From: Takakia lepidozioides
Taxonomy: Eukaryota > Streptophyta > Takakiopsida > Takakiales > Takakiaceae
Assembly (NCBI GenBank): GCA_030704615.1
Contig: CM060731.1
Location: 33,106,001 to 33,170,000, forward strand
DNA: 64,000 bases
Direction: 5' to 3'
This document shows, in pieces, positions 25,736-38,300 of the stretch (the stretch's first letter is position 1; every line of letters starts with the position of its first letter). Made by a program: the position numbers and the translations under genes. Below the pieces are notes generated by a model. That model was not told the origin of the DNA. It saw only the letters and a program-made list of their open reading frames with translations, and did not search any database.

Positions 25736-27270
25736 ATGAAGCTCTCAGATCAAAGGATGCAGAGTCATGGAGAAAGGCGATGGACGAAGAATATCAGTCC
25801 TTGATTAAGAATTGTACTTGGACTCTTGAGAGACTACCACCTGGAAGGAAGGCAATCCGTTGCAAGTGGGTCTATAAGTTAAAATACAAGTCAGATGGCT
25901 CTGTAGACCGCTTCAAGGCTCGTGTTGTTGCTAAGGGCTATTCACAGACAAAGGGTGTGGACTATGATGAAACATACTCACCTGTCGTGAAGCATGATTC
26001 TATCCGCACAATATTGGCTATGGCAGCCACACATGATATGGAGGTCATACAGTTTGATGTTAAAACGGCTTTTCTGATTGGAGATCTACTTGAAGAAATT
26101 TTCATGGAGCAACCACAGGGATACCAGCAAGATGGAAGCCCGCACTTAGTCTGCAGATTACATAAAAGCATTTATGGACTTAAGCAGGCTGCTAGGCAGT
26201 GGAACGCCAAGTTTGATGCTTTCTCACAAAGTACAACCTCAAGTCCAGTGAGGCAGATCCTTGTGTCTATTACTCCAAGGACAAAGTCAAAACTATCTCA
26301 GGGATATTTGTTGATGATGGACTTTCATGCTGTATTGATCAATACAAGCTTGACGACATGATCAGATACCTTCAGACAGTGTTTGAAATAACCACTGGAG
26401 GAGGAGATTACTATGTAGGCTTACACATCCATCGACACGGAGCTCACAGAGCTTTGTTTGTCAACCAGGAGTTGTACATTGAGAAGATTCTTCAACGATT
26501 TGGATTCTAGGACGCAAATGGTGTTTCCACACCGACAGATCCTCATGTTAACTTACATGATTTTCCAGAGGGAGAAAATGGTGAAGTCTCTATCAACGTG
26601 CCGTATAAACAAGCTGTTGGATGCCTTATGTTTGCTACGCTCCTCACTCGCGTATGCTGTAAGCATGGTGGCAAAATTCTCAGAAGCACCACGAGTTCCT
26701 CATTGGACTGCAGTCAAGAGGATCTTCCGTTATTTGAAGAGTAGAAAGACACATGGTATTTGTTATCATGGGACTCACGATGACAACCGGCTCACAGGTT
26801 TTTGTGACGCAGACTATGGAGGGGATATTGATACGAGACTGTCACGTTCGGGATATGTTTTCCTTTTTGGAAATGCTACTGTTGCATGGAGTAGTCAGCG
26901 CCAACAATGCACATCTACAGCAACTACTGAGTCCGAGTACATCTCAGCTTGTCTTGCTACTAAAGAAGCCATATGGCTACGAAGGTTACTCGGAAGCGTT
27001 GGTGTTCCACAAAAGGGTGCTACTGCTCTTCACTGTGACAACCAATCTGCAATCAAACTTATCAAGAACCCTGAGTTTCATCGAAAGACGAAACATGTTG
27101 ATATTCAATATCATTTTGTGAGAGAGAAGTACAACAGCAAGGAGATTTACCCTACATACATCAGCTCACCAGACAGTAGATCGCTGATATTCTCACGAAA
27201 CCTTTGCCAAGAGATCCTCATTACAAGTTTTGTGAGCTCATGGGTTGATACACCTTCCTGCTTCAGATTC
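25736..27270 (+). pseudogene. Copia-1 reverse transcriptase and RNase H
   Basis: The RT begins with WTLERLPPGRKAIRCKWVYK and contains FKARVVAKGYSQ, FDVKTAFLIGDL and SIYGLKQAARQWN, then a frame change before the catalytic VDD of 'FVDDGLSCCID' at about 26311. RNase H follows with FCDADYGGDIDTRLSRSGYV, TESEYISACLATKEAIWLR and LHCDNQSAIKLI. These are standard Copia domains. A stop near 26508 and several frameshifts show that it is dead. Confidence 0.88.
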
Positions 27271-27285
27271 TCACTTCCTTATTTG

Positions 27286-27540
27286 GAGCAGTAGGAGCTC
27301 ACTTGACACCTGAGAATGCTGGAGCAGTGGGGAGCTCACTTGATGCCCAAGAATGCTGGTGCAGTGGGAGCTCACTTGATGCCCAAGAATGCTGGAGCAG
27401 TGGGAACTGATCTTGCTTCTATCTTTCTTGTTTTGAGTTGATAGCTTTTGGTGAATGAGTGTTAGTTTTTGCTGGAGCAGTGGGAGCTCACTTGATACCC
27501 AAGAATGCTGGAGCAGTGGGAGGCAGTGGGAGCTGATCTT
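27286..27540 (+). repeat. Tandem repeat carrying the Copia-1 polypurine tract
   Basis: Four to five imperfect copies of a 36-38-bp unit with 'gctggagcagtgggagctca' followed by 'cttgatgcccaagaat', plus a longer duplicated piece 'ctgatcttgcttctatcttt'. They lie just upstream of the 3' LTR where the polypurine tract is expected, so the 'agtgggag' tract is present several times. Confidence 0.85.
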
Positions 27541-27572
27541 GCTTCTATCTTTTTTGTTTCGAGTTGATAGTT

Positions 27573-27758
27573 TTTGGTTTCTAAATGAACAGTACATTCA
27601 TCCAAAAACATTTTGTGACTAGTCTGTACTACTATAAGTACTTGGAGTACGCTTCTCTTGTTGTTGGCGTGGTTAGCAGCCTCTGATAATACAGAAAGTA
27701 CACTATGAGCTACAGCGTGTTTCTTCTTGATTCTAATGTCTTTGCCTAAGATCCAACA
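27573..27758 (+). repeat. Copia-1 3' LTR
   Basis: 186 bp and nearly identical to the 5' LTR, but its first bases read TTTTGG instead of TGTTGG. It is followed at once by the target duplication TGTGC. Confidence 0.9.
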
Positions 27759-27763
27759 TGTGC

Positions 27764-28120
27764 ACCTTCTGTGGTATGAACTCCAGGTGAGTTACAAAGC
27801 AAAAGATGAAGGATAACTTCCAAGAGCATCTGAGCACAGGATAATGTGCGGTGGCCGGCAACAATGCCATGCAGCTTTGCATCCATCGCCTCACCCCGTC
27901 AGGCCTATAGTAAATAAGAATTTCTATTAGACAGTGGAGCTCTCCTCCCAACCATAGAAGCCTTATGATCAAGAACAAGATAATCGGCTTCTCCCCCGAG
28001 CTCACCTCTTGAGATCTCAAACACACTTGTTTAGATTTATCTGTTCAAATCTAGAACCAAGAGTCTTAACTGTTCATACCTCCTAGATGCTACTAACTAA
28101 TAGTAACACCTACTTCTACA
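27764..28120 (-). repeat. Probable Copia-2 3' LTR region
   Basis: Downstream of the Copia-2 stop is a polypurine tract AAGTGGGAG (28129-28121, minus strand) followed at once by TGTAGAAGTAGG, the expected start of a 3' LTR. With no 5' LTR to compare, its end is unknown and Copia-1 may have inserted into it. Confidence 0.5.
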
Positions 28121-28175
28121 CTCCCACTTAGTTAGGTCTTAATCAGTTTGTAAAGCCTCTGTGTATGTTCTTGAA

Positions 28176-29700
28176 CTACTGTAGACTCGAGCTAAGGCCA
28201 AGCTCAATAGTACACTTCAAATGCTTGAGCTTTGGTAAACTCTTCGTCATGATATCTGCAACCATGTTGTCTGTAGCACAGTAAACTATGTTTACTTCTT
28301 CTTTGGCCACTATCTCTCTTATGTAATGATGTTGCACTTCTATGTGCTTAGTCCTAGAATGATACTTAGGGTTTTGACTTAGTGCTATTGCACTCTGATT
28401 ATCACAATACATAGTTGTTGCTCCTGATTGCTTATGACCCAAGTCTCCTAGTAACTTTCTTAACCACACAGCCTCTTTGGCCGCTTGAGTGGCTGCCATG
28501 TATTCCGCTTCCGTTGATGAAAGCGCTGTTGCAGTCTGTCTCTTGCTTGACCACGACACATCTCCACCTGCAAGAGTGGAACAATGTCCCGATGTCGATC
28601 TCCTGCTGTCAAAATCCCCTGCCCAATCAGCATCTGTATAGCTTTCCAGACTGGTTCTCCCCTTTCTTTTGTAGAGTAATCCCATCGTTGATGTTCCTTT
28701 GAGGTATCTAAAAATCCTCTTGACTGCTCTCCAATGGATCTCACCAGGATTCGAAAGAAACTGTGAGACGACTTCCACTGAGTATGCAATATCAGGTCTA
28801 GTGCAAGTCATGCAATACATTAAGCTACCCACGGCACTCTGATATGGAACCTTTGTCTTATCTTTTGTGTCTTCTTGAGTTTGAGGACACATCTCTTTTG
28901 TGAGCTTTAGGCCTGCTTCTAGTGGAGTTGAGACTGCTTTACTCATCTCTAACTTAAATTGCAGTAATTTAGTTTCAATGTAATTAGCTTGATGCATAAA
29001 AACAATACGATTTACTCTATCTCTACTGATTTGTATGCCAAGACAAAATTGAATTGAACCCATATCAGTCATGGAAAACTCCTTGGACAGTTTATCTTTG
29101 AACTGCACTAGTAATCCTTGACCATCATTGCTGACCAGCACAGCGTCATCCACATACAAGGCCAATATAACCAATCGATTTCCTTGTGTAAGGATGTAGA
29201 CGTTTGTATCTGCAACATTCTTCTTAAATCCAGATGTTAGAAGAAAAGTATCGATCCTTTCGTACCATGCTCTCGGAGACTGTTTGAGCCCGTAGAGCGT
29301 CTTATGTAACTTATAGACTTTGTCTCTGGTCTCTGGTTTGATAAAACCTTGAGGCTGTTCCATGTAAATGGTCTCTTGTAGGTAGCCATTGAGAAACGTT
29401 GTTTTGACATCCATTTGATGGACATCAAAATCATTCTCGGCTGCCAATGCCATTAATACTCTTATTGAAGTGATTTTTACAACAGGTGAAAAAGTGTCGT
29501 TGTAGTCAACACCTTATGAGAAACCCTTAGCAACCAGCCGCACTTTATACCTGTCAACACTCCCGTTGGACTTGAGCTTGATCTTAAAGATCCATTTGCA
29601 CCCAACAACTTTACGTCCTGGGGGTAGGTCAGTAGCCTTCCACCCTGAATTGAGCTTTCCTGCATTTCTGCAAGCTGCTGCACCTGAGCTGCAGAGAACG
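28176..29700 (-). pseudogene. Second Copia element (Copia-2), RT and RNase H, 5'-truncated
   Basis: On the minus strand, 29453-28176 is one uninterrupted 425-codon frame: MDVKTTFLNGYLQETIYMEQ, LYGLKQSPRAWYERID, the catalytic LALYVDDAVLVSNDG, and RNase H with YTDADWAGDFDSRRSTSGH, TEAEYMAATQAAKEAVWLRK and DNQSAIALSQNPKYHSRTKH. Upstream to about 29700 lie earlier RT motifs (DLPPGRKVVGCKWIFKIKLK) with an in-frame TAA at 29516-29514. No gag, protease or integrase is present, so the element is truncated near 29700. It is clearly a different family from Copia-1. The long open frame suggests a recently active source. Confidence 0.9.
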
Positions 29701-32390
29701 TCGCCATTGAAAGGATATTGAAAGGATATTTAACCGTTTGAACAAGGCTGCAAATGTTCAAAGGCAGCTTAGAGGGATGAGTTATTTAATGATGGAATTC
29801 GAAAGCGACCTGATTGTTTCTCAGCTCTCAAGAGAAGCAAGAAAATAAATCATCAAGCATGGAAAGAAGTTTGTGCACAAGTTCGAGATCGGAAAATTCC
29901 ATTCCATGTAACTTGGTCGAGGTCTACATAAATTTTCCAGGGAAGGCCAGCATATAATAAGCACTGTATAGGCACGACAGTGTCAAACATCAAACAGGAC
30001 AAATGACTCGCACACAGTACTAAGGGGTTACTTACCTTACCGCAACAACGCATGTACTACTTGAGAATCTCCAAGGTTTCTAAATCCGGTCCAAGCAAAG
30101 AAATAGCTCTAGTTCATGTCAATTACGTACCAACATTGACAATGGCTCAGAACAACTCGAGTCCTACTCCGAAGAAAACTCCTTAGATCCACATATAGTA
30201 ATGCAAGGTACTGGATTTGCAACTAACATGTATAAATCGCTGCGGGTTGCCTTCAGCTGCAGCACACTCTCAAGCGCACACAACCTTCCTGCAATTCTGT
30301 AGTCACTCAGATTTTCCCTTCCACCGCATTCAAACCAACAGCTCCCAAAGTCCGATGTCCGCACGAGGATGAGCGTGTATGTGTCAACCTTGACCCACTC
30401 TCCTCACTCTCTAAACACCTGCGCTGCCTTCCCCTGCAACCTCCTGTCGAGAGTGCGGGAACAGTCGTCGATATACCTGCGACCACGTTCCCGGTCTTTT
30501 CCTCTGAGTGACGAATAAAGGGAGGATTTATTACGGTGCCCATTCACCTGCCCGTGCCAGTTGCGTGGCAGACCACCACAGGAGCTTCACTATGCCACGT
30601 CATACACCTCTTGCCGCGTGGCAGTGGCCTGCATTGATGACTGTTGTACTCAAAATACCTGCAAAATATCATATGCCACCTGTCTTTTTCTTTTATCTTT
30701 TTCTGGACAAAAGGGGAGGCTGGGAGTCCCTGGAACTGGCCCTGTCGGACTCAGTCATATTAAAAGAATTTTTCTCCTCCTCTCTGTACGCTTTTTTAAT
30801 TAATTAATAACTTTTCCAGGGCCACTGTCCCCTGTTCTCTTAAGATAATGTTTTTTTTCTTAAAGCACGGAAAAAATAAGCATTTACTTTTCATTTTTCA
30901 CCTCACTGGTGAAAAATAACGAGCTGGCAGGTGTTACACTGCGTAGTTTTCAGTGATGAGGCTGAGGAGGAGCCGCAGTCTCCCCTACACGATCTGTCAA
31001 AGCGCTTCACATCACCGACGCGTTGAGGACAAGCTGCATGAAGATGAGGGATGGTTGGACATCGCTGCCTGGAAGACTGCAGATCAGAACGTGGATTTTT
31101 CAGTGCCGTACTCAAATTTGCACTCTTTTCATGCACGCTTTCTTGTGAAAAAGTTCACTTGTGTCTTGAATCCAGAACTGAATCGTGGAGTTGTTCCCAA
31201 AATCCCATGACAATTCGGGTCCTGGCTCATCGAAGGGATCGGTCCAGACGAGACCCGTGAAAACCACCTTGGGAGATTAAGTGTCGAGCTTCACGATGCA
31301 AACAATAAGGACCGATGGTGAGACAGAAAATGCCATGGCGATTCAGATGCTTGTTCAGACAAAATGTTGCTACATGGGGGTACCGTTTCCCTGAGAATCT
31401 TGGTTCTCTTCAAGCCTGAGGACGTCTGACTCTTTCGCCCTGCCCGGAGATGAAGTAGATCAATCCTTAAGAGGTGAGAAACTTCCGGAAGCAGCTTTTA
31501 GAGGTGATGAAGCATCCATAGGGACTTTTTGAGGGAGAAATGAAGATCCCATTAGAGCTTCTTCCAAGGGGATCCTTCACACCCATGACTCTCTTACTTC
31601 TCGACGTTAATCGTGCAAGAGAGAGATTAGAAACTAGATATATATGTAGTGTCAAAAGCGGTTAGGAGGAGAATCAATTATAAGCGGAAGCGTCGTGTTT
31701 GTTGGAGCACAAAGTGAAAGATCGGTGTTCAATTGGACCAACAGCGAAGAATAGCTAGGAAGCATGGTGCTAAAGGAAGCATGGTGCTAAGAGAAGCATC
31801 AACAAGTAGAAGCAGTGACAAATGGAATTCAAATGTCAGGACTGCTGTCCGAGTGTTGTCCTGGGCGATGAAAAAGCATACTTGTATCTGATCAGTAGTA
31901 CGCAACTAATTTTCTGTGGGAATGCTGTATGTGTCTGTTTCTGCATCTTTCAGACATAACAAGTTGAATCTGCCAGTCGGCCTGAAATCTGTATCTGCCT
32001 TGACCACCTGTAGACCAGAACTCTGAACAGGCCAGCTTTGATTAGTCTGTAAATGGTAGCATGGCAAGTCATGGAAGGTTCGGGACAAAGCTTCGCAGTC
32101 CAGTCCATTTAGATACACTCTTATAGCTGGGTGCGATTAGCAATGAAATGAAGGCAAGATCTGGCATGGAAGTCAACAACAGCAAGACAAAAACAACCAT
32201 AAGGTTCACAACAGCTTTGTCATGGGCATATGATTGTGAGGGTCCAAGGTCATTGTGTGCAAGTAGGGGCTGACAACAAGGAGGCCAATTTATATTGGTG
32301 GCATATTAATACCAGACAAACACAAGCTAACAGCCATATGAAGCATCTCAAGCTTGTAACGAGGAAGAACTACAAGACACTGCAAACTCC
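29701..32390. other. Spacer between Copia-2 and TPC1 copy B
   Basis: No gene recognised. Small open frames, such as 30953-31210 on the plus strand and 31655-31467 on the minus strand, match nothing I know. The first kilobase may be further decayed transposon. The last few hundred bases should contain the TPC1 copy B 3' UTR. Confidence 0.4.
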
Positions 32391-35300
32391 CTAGTCTGTA
32401 GGCCCCCGAGAATCTTTACTGGACTTAGTCTTCTCTAACTCTGCACTGAGCATATGGTTCAGAAGGGTCTCAACATTGCTTTCCTTTGCCCTGCAACATC
32501 CACCGCAAATTTCCACATCACCCAAAACACATGAAGAAGGCAGCAAAACAACGGAGCCAAGAAATTCCACTAAACCAGTCTAGCATTTGAAGCCAGGAGT
32601 AGGAGGTGATTGGTAGATCTCAATTCTGCCTACTCTAGACCAAAATTCCTGCAACCAAGGTATATGTAACACATGATGATTGCAAGGTGAATATGAAAGA
32701 AGTCGAACCTCTGAGCCCTGCGACGAGGATCTCTTTTGCTAGCCTGCATGCAAAGAGACAAATGAATGAGACTGAGAGGAAGGAAAGAAAAGTATTTGGT
32801 AAACACTGCAGCAAATGAATATGCAGAGATACCCACTTGTCACCCACTCATTGTAAACTGGTGTGCATTTTATCTTCAGAGATCCACATAAGAATGTCGG
32901 AGAATTTCCATACTAAAACGAAAACAAATATTGGGGATATGACTCTTCACACAAAAATAAAGCTTAGCACAATTACCCCTCAAAAAATGCTCACAGCATG
33001 TTCTTGAGCATTGGACCCTCCCTTCCGAGGAAATCAGTTACTATAGTGCGACATAGCTTAAAATCTACGACCACCTGCTTATGAAAATGGGAAACATCTT
33101 AATGACCAAATAATAATAAGAGGAAAGCAGACCTGGGTTTCTGGGTCCCCTCCCTTGTCAGAATTTTTCTGAGATGAGCTGATTTCCATCTTTGCAAAAA
33201 AAGCTTCCAGTACAAATGCTGCAATCTGTTGAGAACAACCCAAACAGAATGCCCAGTCATTTGGTAACTACTGACGTATGCTGTGTGATTTGACCCACGT
33301 CTGTTGATAACCAATTTCTCTTTGCACGAGCCAATGAATTTCTCCATGATTTCAGGTACTGAAATGTATTGGAGACTGCTCCAACTCGAAGTTGAAAATG
33401 CAGAACTTTCTTCACAGCCAGTCAAATCATTGCTCCAAGTGGGGGGAGTATTTTCAGGGTGGGACAGCTCCCTATGCCTGTTCTGGAAATCTGCTATTTG
33501 GGCAATTCTCAGATGTTCCTTTCCCTACGCCCCAGTTCCACCAATTGCAGGCCCTAGGTCCCATCACTGAGGAGGTTCAATGCATTATTTCCGTAGCAAC
33601 TAGGCATACAACCTGAGAATCAGCGGACTGATTTGGTACTTAGCAAGAGGCGACCCAGAGAAAGAAAAATGATCCCAAGACATTGTCGGCACTAGTTCCA
33701 GTGGCGATCCCACATTGCCAATGTTCAGTTGAGTGTAAGACTGCTCCATGCTCTTTTAAAGTGGGCGTGCTGGTAGAAAATAATCAAAATAAAGTGAACT
33801 GAATGCAAGTCCAAACCTAGCTGACTGCTCGCTGATTGTAGACACGTCAAGAACATGATAAAACAGCCTAGATCAGCAGAACATGTAGCACAGTCGTTCA
33901 ACAAGAGTAGAATACCAGATTAAAAAGGAAAAGGACTGTAATGATGTAGAAGCTCCAAAAGTAGAAGATCATCCACCAATGGCCCGTCAGCTCGGCATAG
34001 CCCTGTGAAGCCCCACAAAACCTCACCAGCCTCAGTAGACATGTAGTACAAGCTGAGATGCTTTGGTGTCCCTACCATTTCAAGACAGAGAAGATAACCG
34101 CAAACCAGCAGCAGATTTATTTCTCTCTTTCTCCGTCACAGTTGTCTCTCTGTCTCTCCACCTTAGACAATCCCCCAATGTGAAAGATCATTCTATAGTT
34201 GTGGTGGTTGATTGTTTGGGGCCACACTTTTCTGCCTGACTTTCTATATTCTTTTGTCCCATAAGCTCTTTGAGCTCTTTAAGTTTCTTTCACTGAAGAA
34301 CACTTCTCCTGTTATTGCCTTTTATTCCACTGTCTATTCCATGGAACTCAATCTCTCAGTGAAGTCTTCCAGTATGAGGATCAAAAAATAATTGGCAGCT
34401 TACCTGCACGAGGCCCTGACCCTTAGACAATCCCTAGAGCAGTAGTTGCTTTTGGGCTGTTTTTTTGGCTCTGGTTTTGTTTCCTCTCTCATGTTTTTTC
34501 CATTTTGTCCCTTAAGCTCTTTGAGCTTTCCGCGAATGTTATAAAGCACCATTTCATTTTCGCGTCTTTCGTCTCTCTCTTGTATCCAGCAGCACCTGTC
34601 CGGTTGGATTAGTTTGCACATCAACATGGAGTACAGGTTAACTTAAGAACGCGAAGATCCAAGACAGCAAAGTGGACTGGGGGTAGAAGGTAAGAAGGCT
34701 GTACATCCATAAAAACGTGCCAATTACTCATGACGAGCAAATTAAACATCGTGACCATGCCAGATGCGAAGTCGTTGAAGTTGATAACCATGTAACTGTC
34801 CATAGTTAAGTACTACGTCAAACATGGGATTTCTTATATATCTGATTTCAAGACCCAAAATGGCCTATGATTTAAAGGTCCTTAAACAAAGACAGTTGGC
34901 AATAACACAGACGGTTCTGAAGCTGTCATAACGAACACACAGATCTGCTGATCTCACATTGATGATCCAGAGTTAGAGGTCAGGCCGTACTCCCCCTCCC
35001 CCCGTAATAACTCCCAGAAATAATGCAGTCACTGATTTTCTCTAAAGATGGATACTCATTGACAAATATTTCTGAGCCCTCAAGCTTAGGGTTTCCAGCA
35101 TAAACGAGACCGCCAAAAAGCTGCACACTTGCCACGGCGACACATCAAAAGGGCTAGCCAATGGGGTTGATGGATGTAGCAACATGATTGTTTCCCCAAA
35201 GAACTCTCCACTACATTGCTCAATACTTGTCAACGCCCACCTGCATTTTCATCCTCCTATTCTAGCCTCTTGCTTTCCAAAAGCTTAACAACACCTCTAG

Positions 35301-38300
35301 TCATTATACAACTGGCATACCTGAATGCCAAGGGAGCAAAAGCAGCACATGACGCAGAAAACAATGCCCAGGTAGGGCATGAGGCTGGGAATGAGCTCGA
35401 AGAAAGTCTCAAGGATGACTTTGTAGCGTTCTACTAACAACAGAAGACGCGTCAGCCGGAGCAACCTCGCAATCAAAAGGTACCGAATCCTGTCACGTAC
35501 ACCATATCACAGACTATCACCCCCATCTTACTGTTTATTTTCTTCAATCACCACCAGTCACTCAAGAGACGTGAGAAGTTTATAACCTGCTGATAAAAAG
35601 TCACATTTCTGAATTATGATGAGAAAGACATAAAGATACATAGCACTTACAAAACAGGTGCTTAGATAGAAGTCATTGCCCAAAGATTGCATATTAACAG
35701 CCCTACAGTCTTATATAGCTCTCGGAACAACTTTTGGGACTTCAAAGCAAACATAAGGCAGTACCATTCTGAGTTGCCGAAAATTGGTAATCTGTTGGGC
35801 AAAGCAAGAGTCAAAGTCTCCGCCACCACTGATGAGTCCCACAAATGAATTCAGCACTAACGTCTTCCAGAAACAGTCCGTCTTCCATCAATTAGAACAT
35901 ACTTTCACACAAAAGTATGGCTAGCACTTGCCATCAGAAATGAAATGAAATGAAATGGTGCTTTATAACGTCCGCGGAAAGCTCATAGAGCTTATCGGAC
36001 AAAATGGAAGAAAACATGAGAGAGGAAACAAACCAGAACCCAAGAATGAGAACTAATGTTCTAGTGATTGTCTAAGGGTGAAGGCCTCGTGCAGGTAAGC
36101 ATGGGAGGACCTACCTATAGTCACTGTAATCGCAAAGTCAAATCGATTCTGCACTGATCGCCAGTAGTTCTGGACACCGGATGCAACTACTTTTAGAGCC
36201 ACCTCCACCACATACACCCATCCTGAGTCACATCCAGACAACACTTTCATTACAATCCCCTCTTAGAATCCATCCACTGCTCCATAGGGGCCAGGTCAAG
36301 CCATCCACCAGCCAGTCTCCAGCCATGTTGTCTTTCTCCTGGCCTATGCCAGAGCAGTTTATACTTCTCTCTACTTCTCCACCTGTCATTCTTGACATCT
36401 GTACAACTTCTCAAATTCAATCCAGCCTCCTCTGTGCACTATGCTAGTTATCAAGCAGCTGGCTGGTAGCAGAACACCCCCTCCAAAAGTCCAATCCACC
36501 TTGTCCAAGAAGCCTCCGTTGTTCTCTGATTGCAGGTCAAAACAGTTGGTCATTTGTCATAATTAGTTGCATGCACCTTGCCAGGTACTACTGAAAAAGG
36601 GGAGGATGAAATTTTTGCTTTATGGAACTTACCAAAAGCCAACTCCACCTCCTGCCATGTGTGCTGCAATGAACTGTTCTCGATGTCCAGCTGCATTCCC
36701 ATTCTCCAACCACCAAACTTGTTAGTACTTCTGTGTCAGATTGGGAGCTTGAGCCTGGGGCTGACCTTATGCTTTCCAACTCTAAGCCAGTTGTACACCG
36801 ACAACACACAATTCCCTGTGTTAACTGTCCTGGCTGTAAAGGAGCAGGATCGACATTTCTGGTTTGTGTCTCACTTACCTTGATGGGCTGAAAACTCCAA
36901 CCAACTCCCAAAAGGGTTACATTCCATGATTGACTATTCTCTTTGGGATTTTTGTGGATGTCATAAAACTCCTGTTTTATTCCTTCCTCTCTCTACTTCA
37001 CTCATGCTTTACATTTTGCGAGGTAAAGGGGAACAACCATGGGCCTTGTGGACTGAAAACATTGTCTTTTCGCACTCTACCTCCACATAAAATGCAAACT
37101 AAAGTAGAGAGGCAACGTACAGTGGTTTCGACAATGACAGCCCCCAGATTGAGCAGAAGCATGCCACCCACTATGTACTCAAACTGCTTGCTTTTCACAA
37201 ATTGCTTCAATGCCTCAAATTGATTTGACTTATAAAGTGCAGGAAAGTATTCCAGTACAGACGGCTGCATCCAGCACCCACCCACAGTCGTTATTCAATG
37301 AAGCACAGGGCAGAGTATGTTCCACATAACACGATCCTTTAAGCATAGCCTGACCAATCAGAGGTGTCAAATATATGATTTCACAGTTTCTGAATACTTC
37401 AAGACTCACACAGATCAGGAGAGGATGTACTCATAAGAAGTTGAAACATCAGGAGAGAGTGAGACACACAGGCACAACGGAGTGTAATTTGCATAACTCT
37501 ATCCATTGTACATCATCTTGTATCCATCAGCAAGAATATACAGGATCTGGGATTCTGAAACTGGCTCACCTCCTCTGCTTTGTCAAACTTTAAAGATAAG
37601 GCACTGCAAAGGTTAGCAAACTCCTCCCTCGTAATCTGATCCAAACAAACTGCAACCATCGCTCAGTCCTCCCTGTTGAATTACCATATGATTCGAAAGC
37701 AAAGGCTCATGAGCACCATGGTTTATTAGTCCCTCTAAATTATGAAGAAAGAAACAACACTACTAGTAGCCAAGACAAACCTTAAAGTCGCCACTGGCAT
37801 CCAGTGCATAGAAAACAGACTCCATATCTTCATTGGCAATCTTTGGTAATGTCCTGCGTTGCAATATGAAGCTAACAGTCATAAATGGGCTTTAATACCA
37901 ACCTCTTCTGCAATAGACAGCAGATTTTGTCTGCTCTGCACCCACACAGCAGCACATGTCTAGAATGGCCAGGACCCTTAGTAACATATTCATGATCCGA
38001 GACCCTTTTGTGATGTAGCCAGCACATTTCAATGTCTACATGGGTACCTATACTCTGTTGCTCTACAGCATTGAGATGCAAATTACCGGTACATATTGAG
38101 CTCTCTGAAAAGCCGGGCACACTGGGCAATGTCAAGGAAACCTCTACTCTGCATCAAAACACAAGTTACGAGTAAACCATACCTTCCTTAATCCTTTATA
38201 ACAAACTAAATCTCAAGGACCTCTAAAGCAGTGTGACTCCCAAATGCACTGGAACACGACTAATACATTGTCAACTTCATCATTGTAGTCAGCAAATAAA

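Larger units (their letters stand above)
22555..27758 (+). mobile_element. Ty1/Copia LTR retrotransposon (Copia-1), degenerate, with LTRs and target duplication
   Basis: LTRs at 22555-22743 and 27573-27758. The 5' LTR begins TGTTGG and both end CCAACA. The 5-bp target duplication TGTGC flanks the element (22550-22554 and 27759-27763). The order gag, protease, integrase, RT, RNase H is the Copia order. Coding capacity is broken by frameshifts and stops, and a LINE-A fragment interrupts it between integrase and RT (25374-25735). The LTRs differ by a 3-bp indel and a few substitutions, so it is fairly young but dead. The sequence after the 5' LTR (ggttatgggccc) only loosely resembles an initiator-Met tRNA primer site. 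Confidence 0.92.

Noticed and set aside
30953-31210. 85-codon plus-strand frame as a gene
   Set aside because: No homologue recognised, no splice or promoter context, and overlapping frames of similar length.
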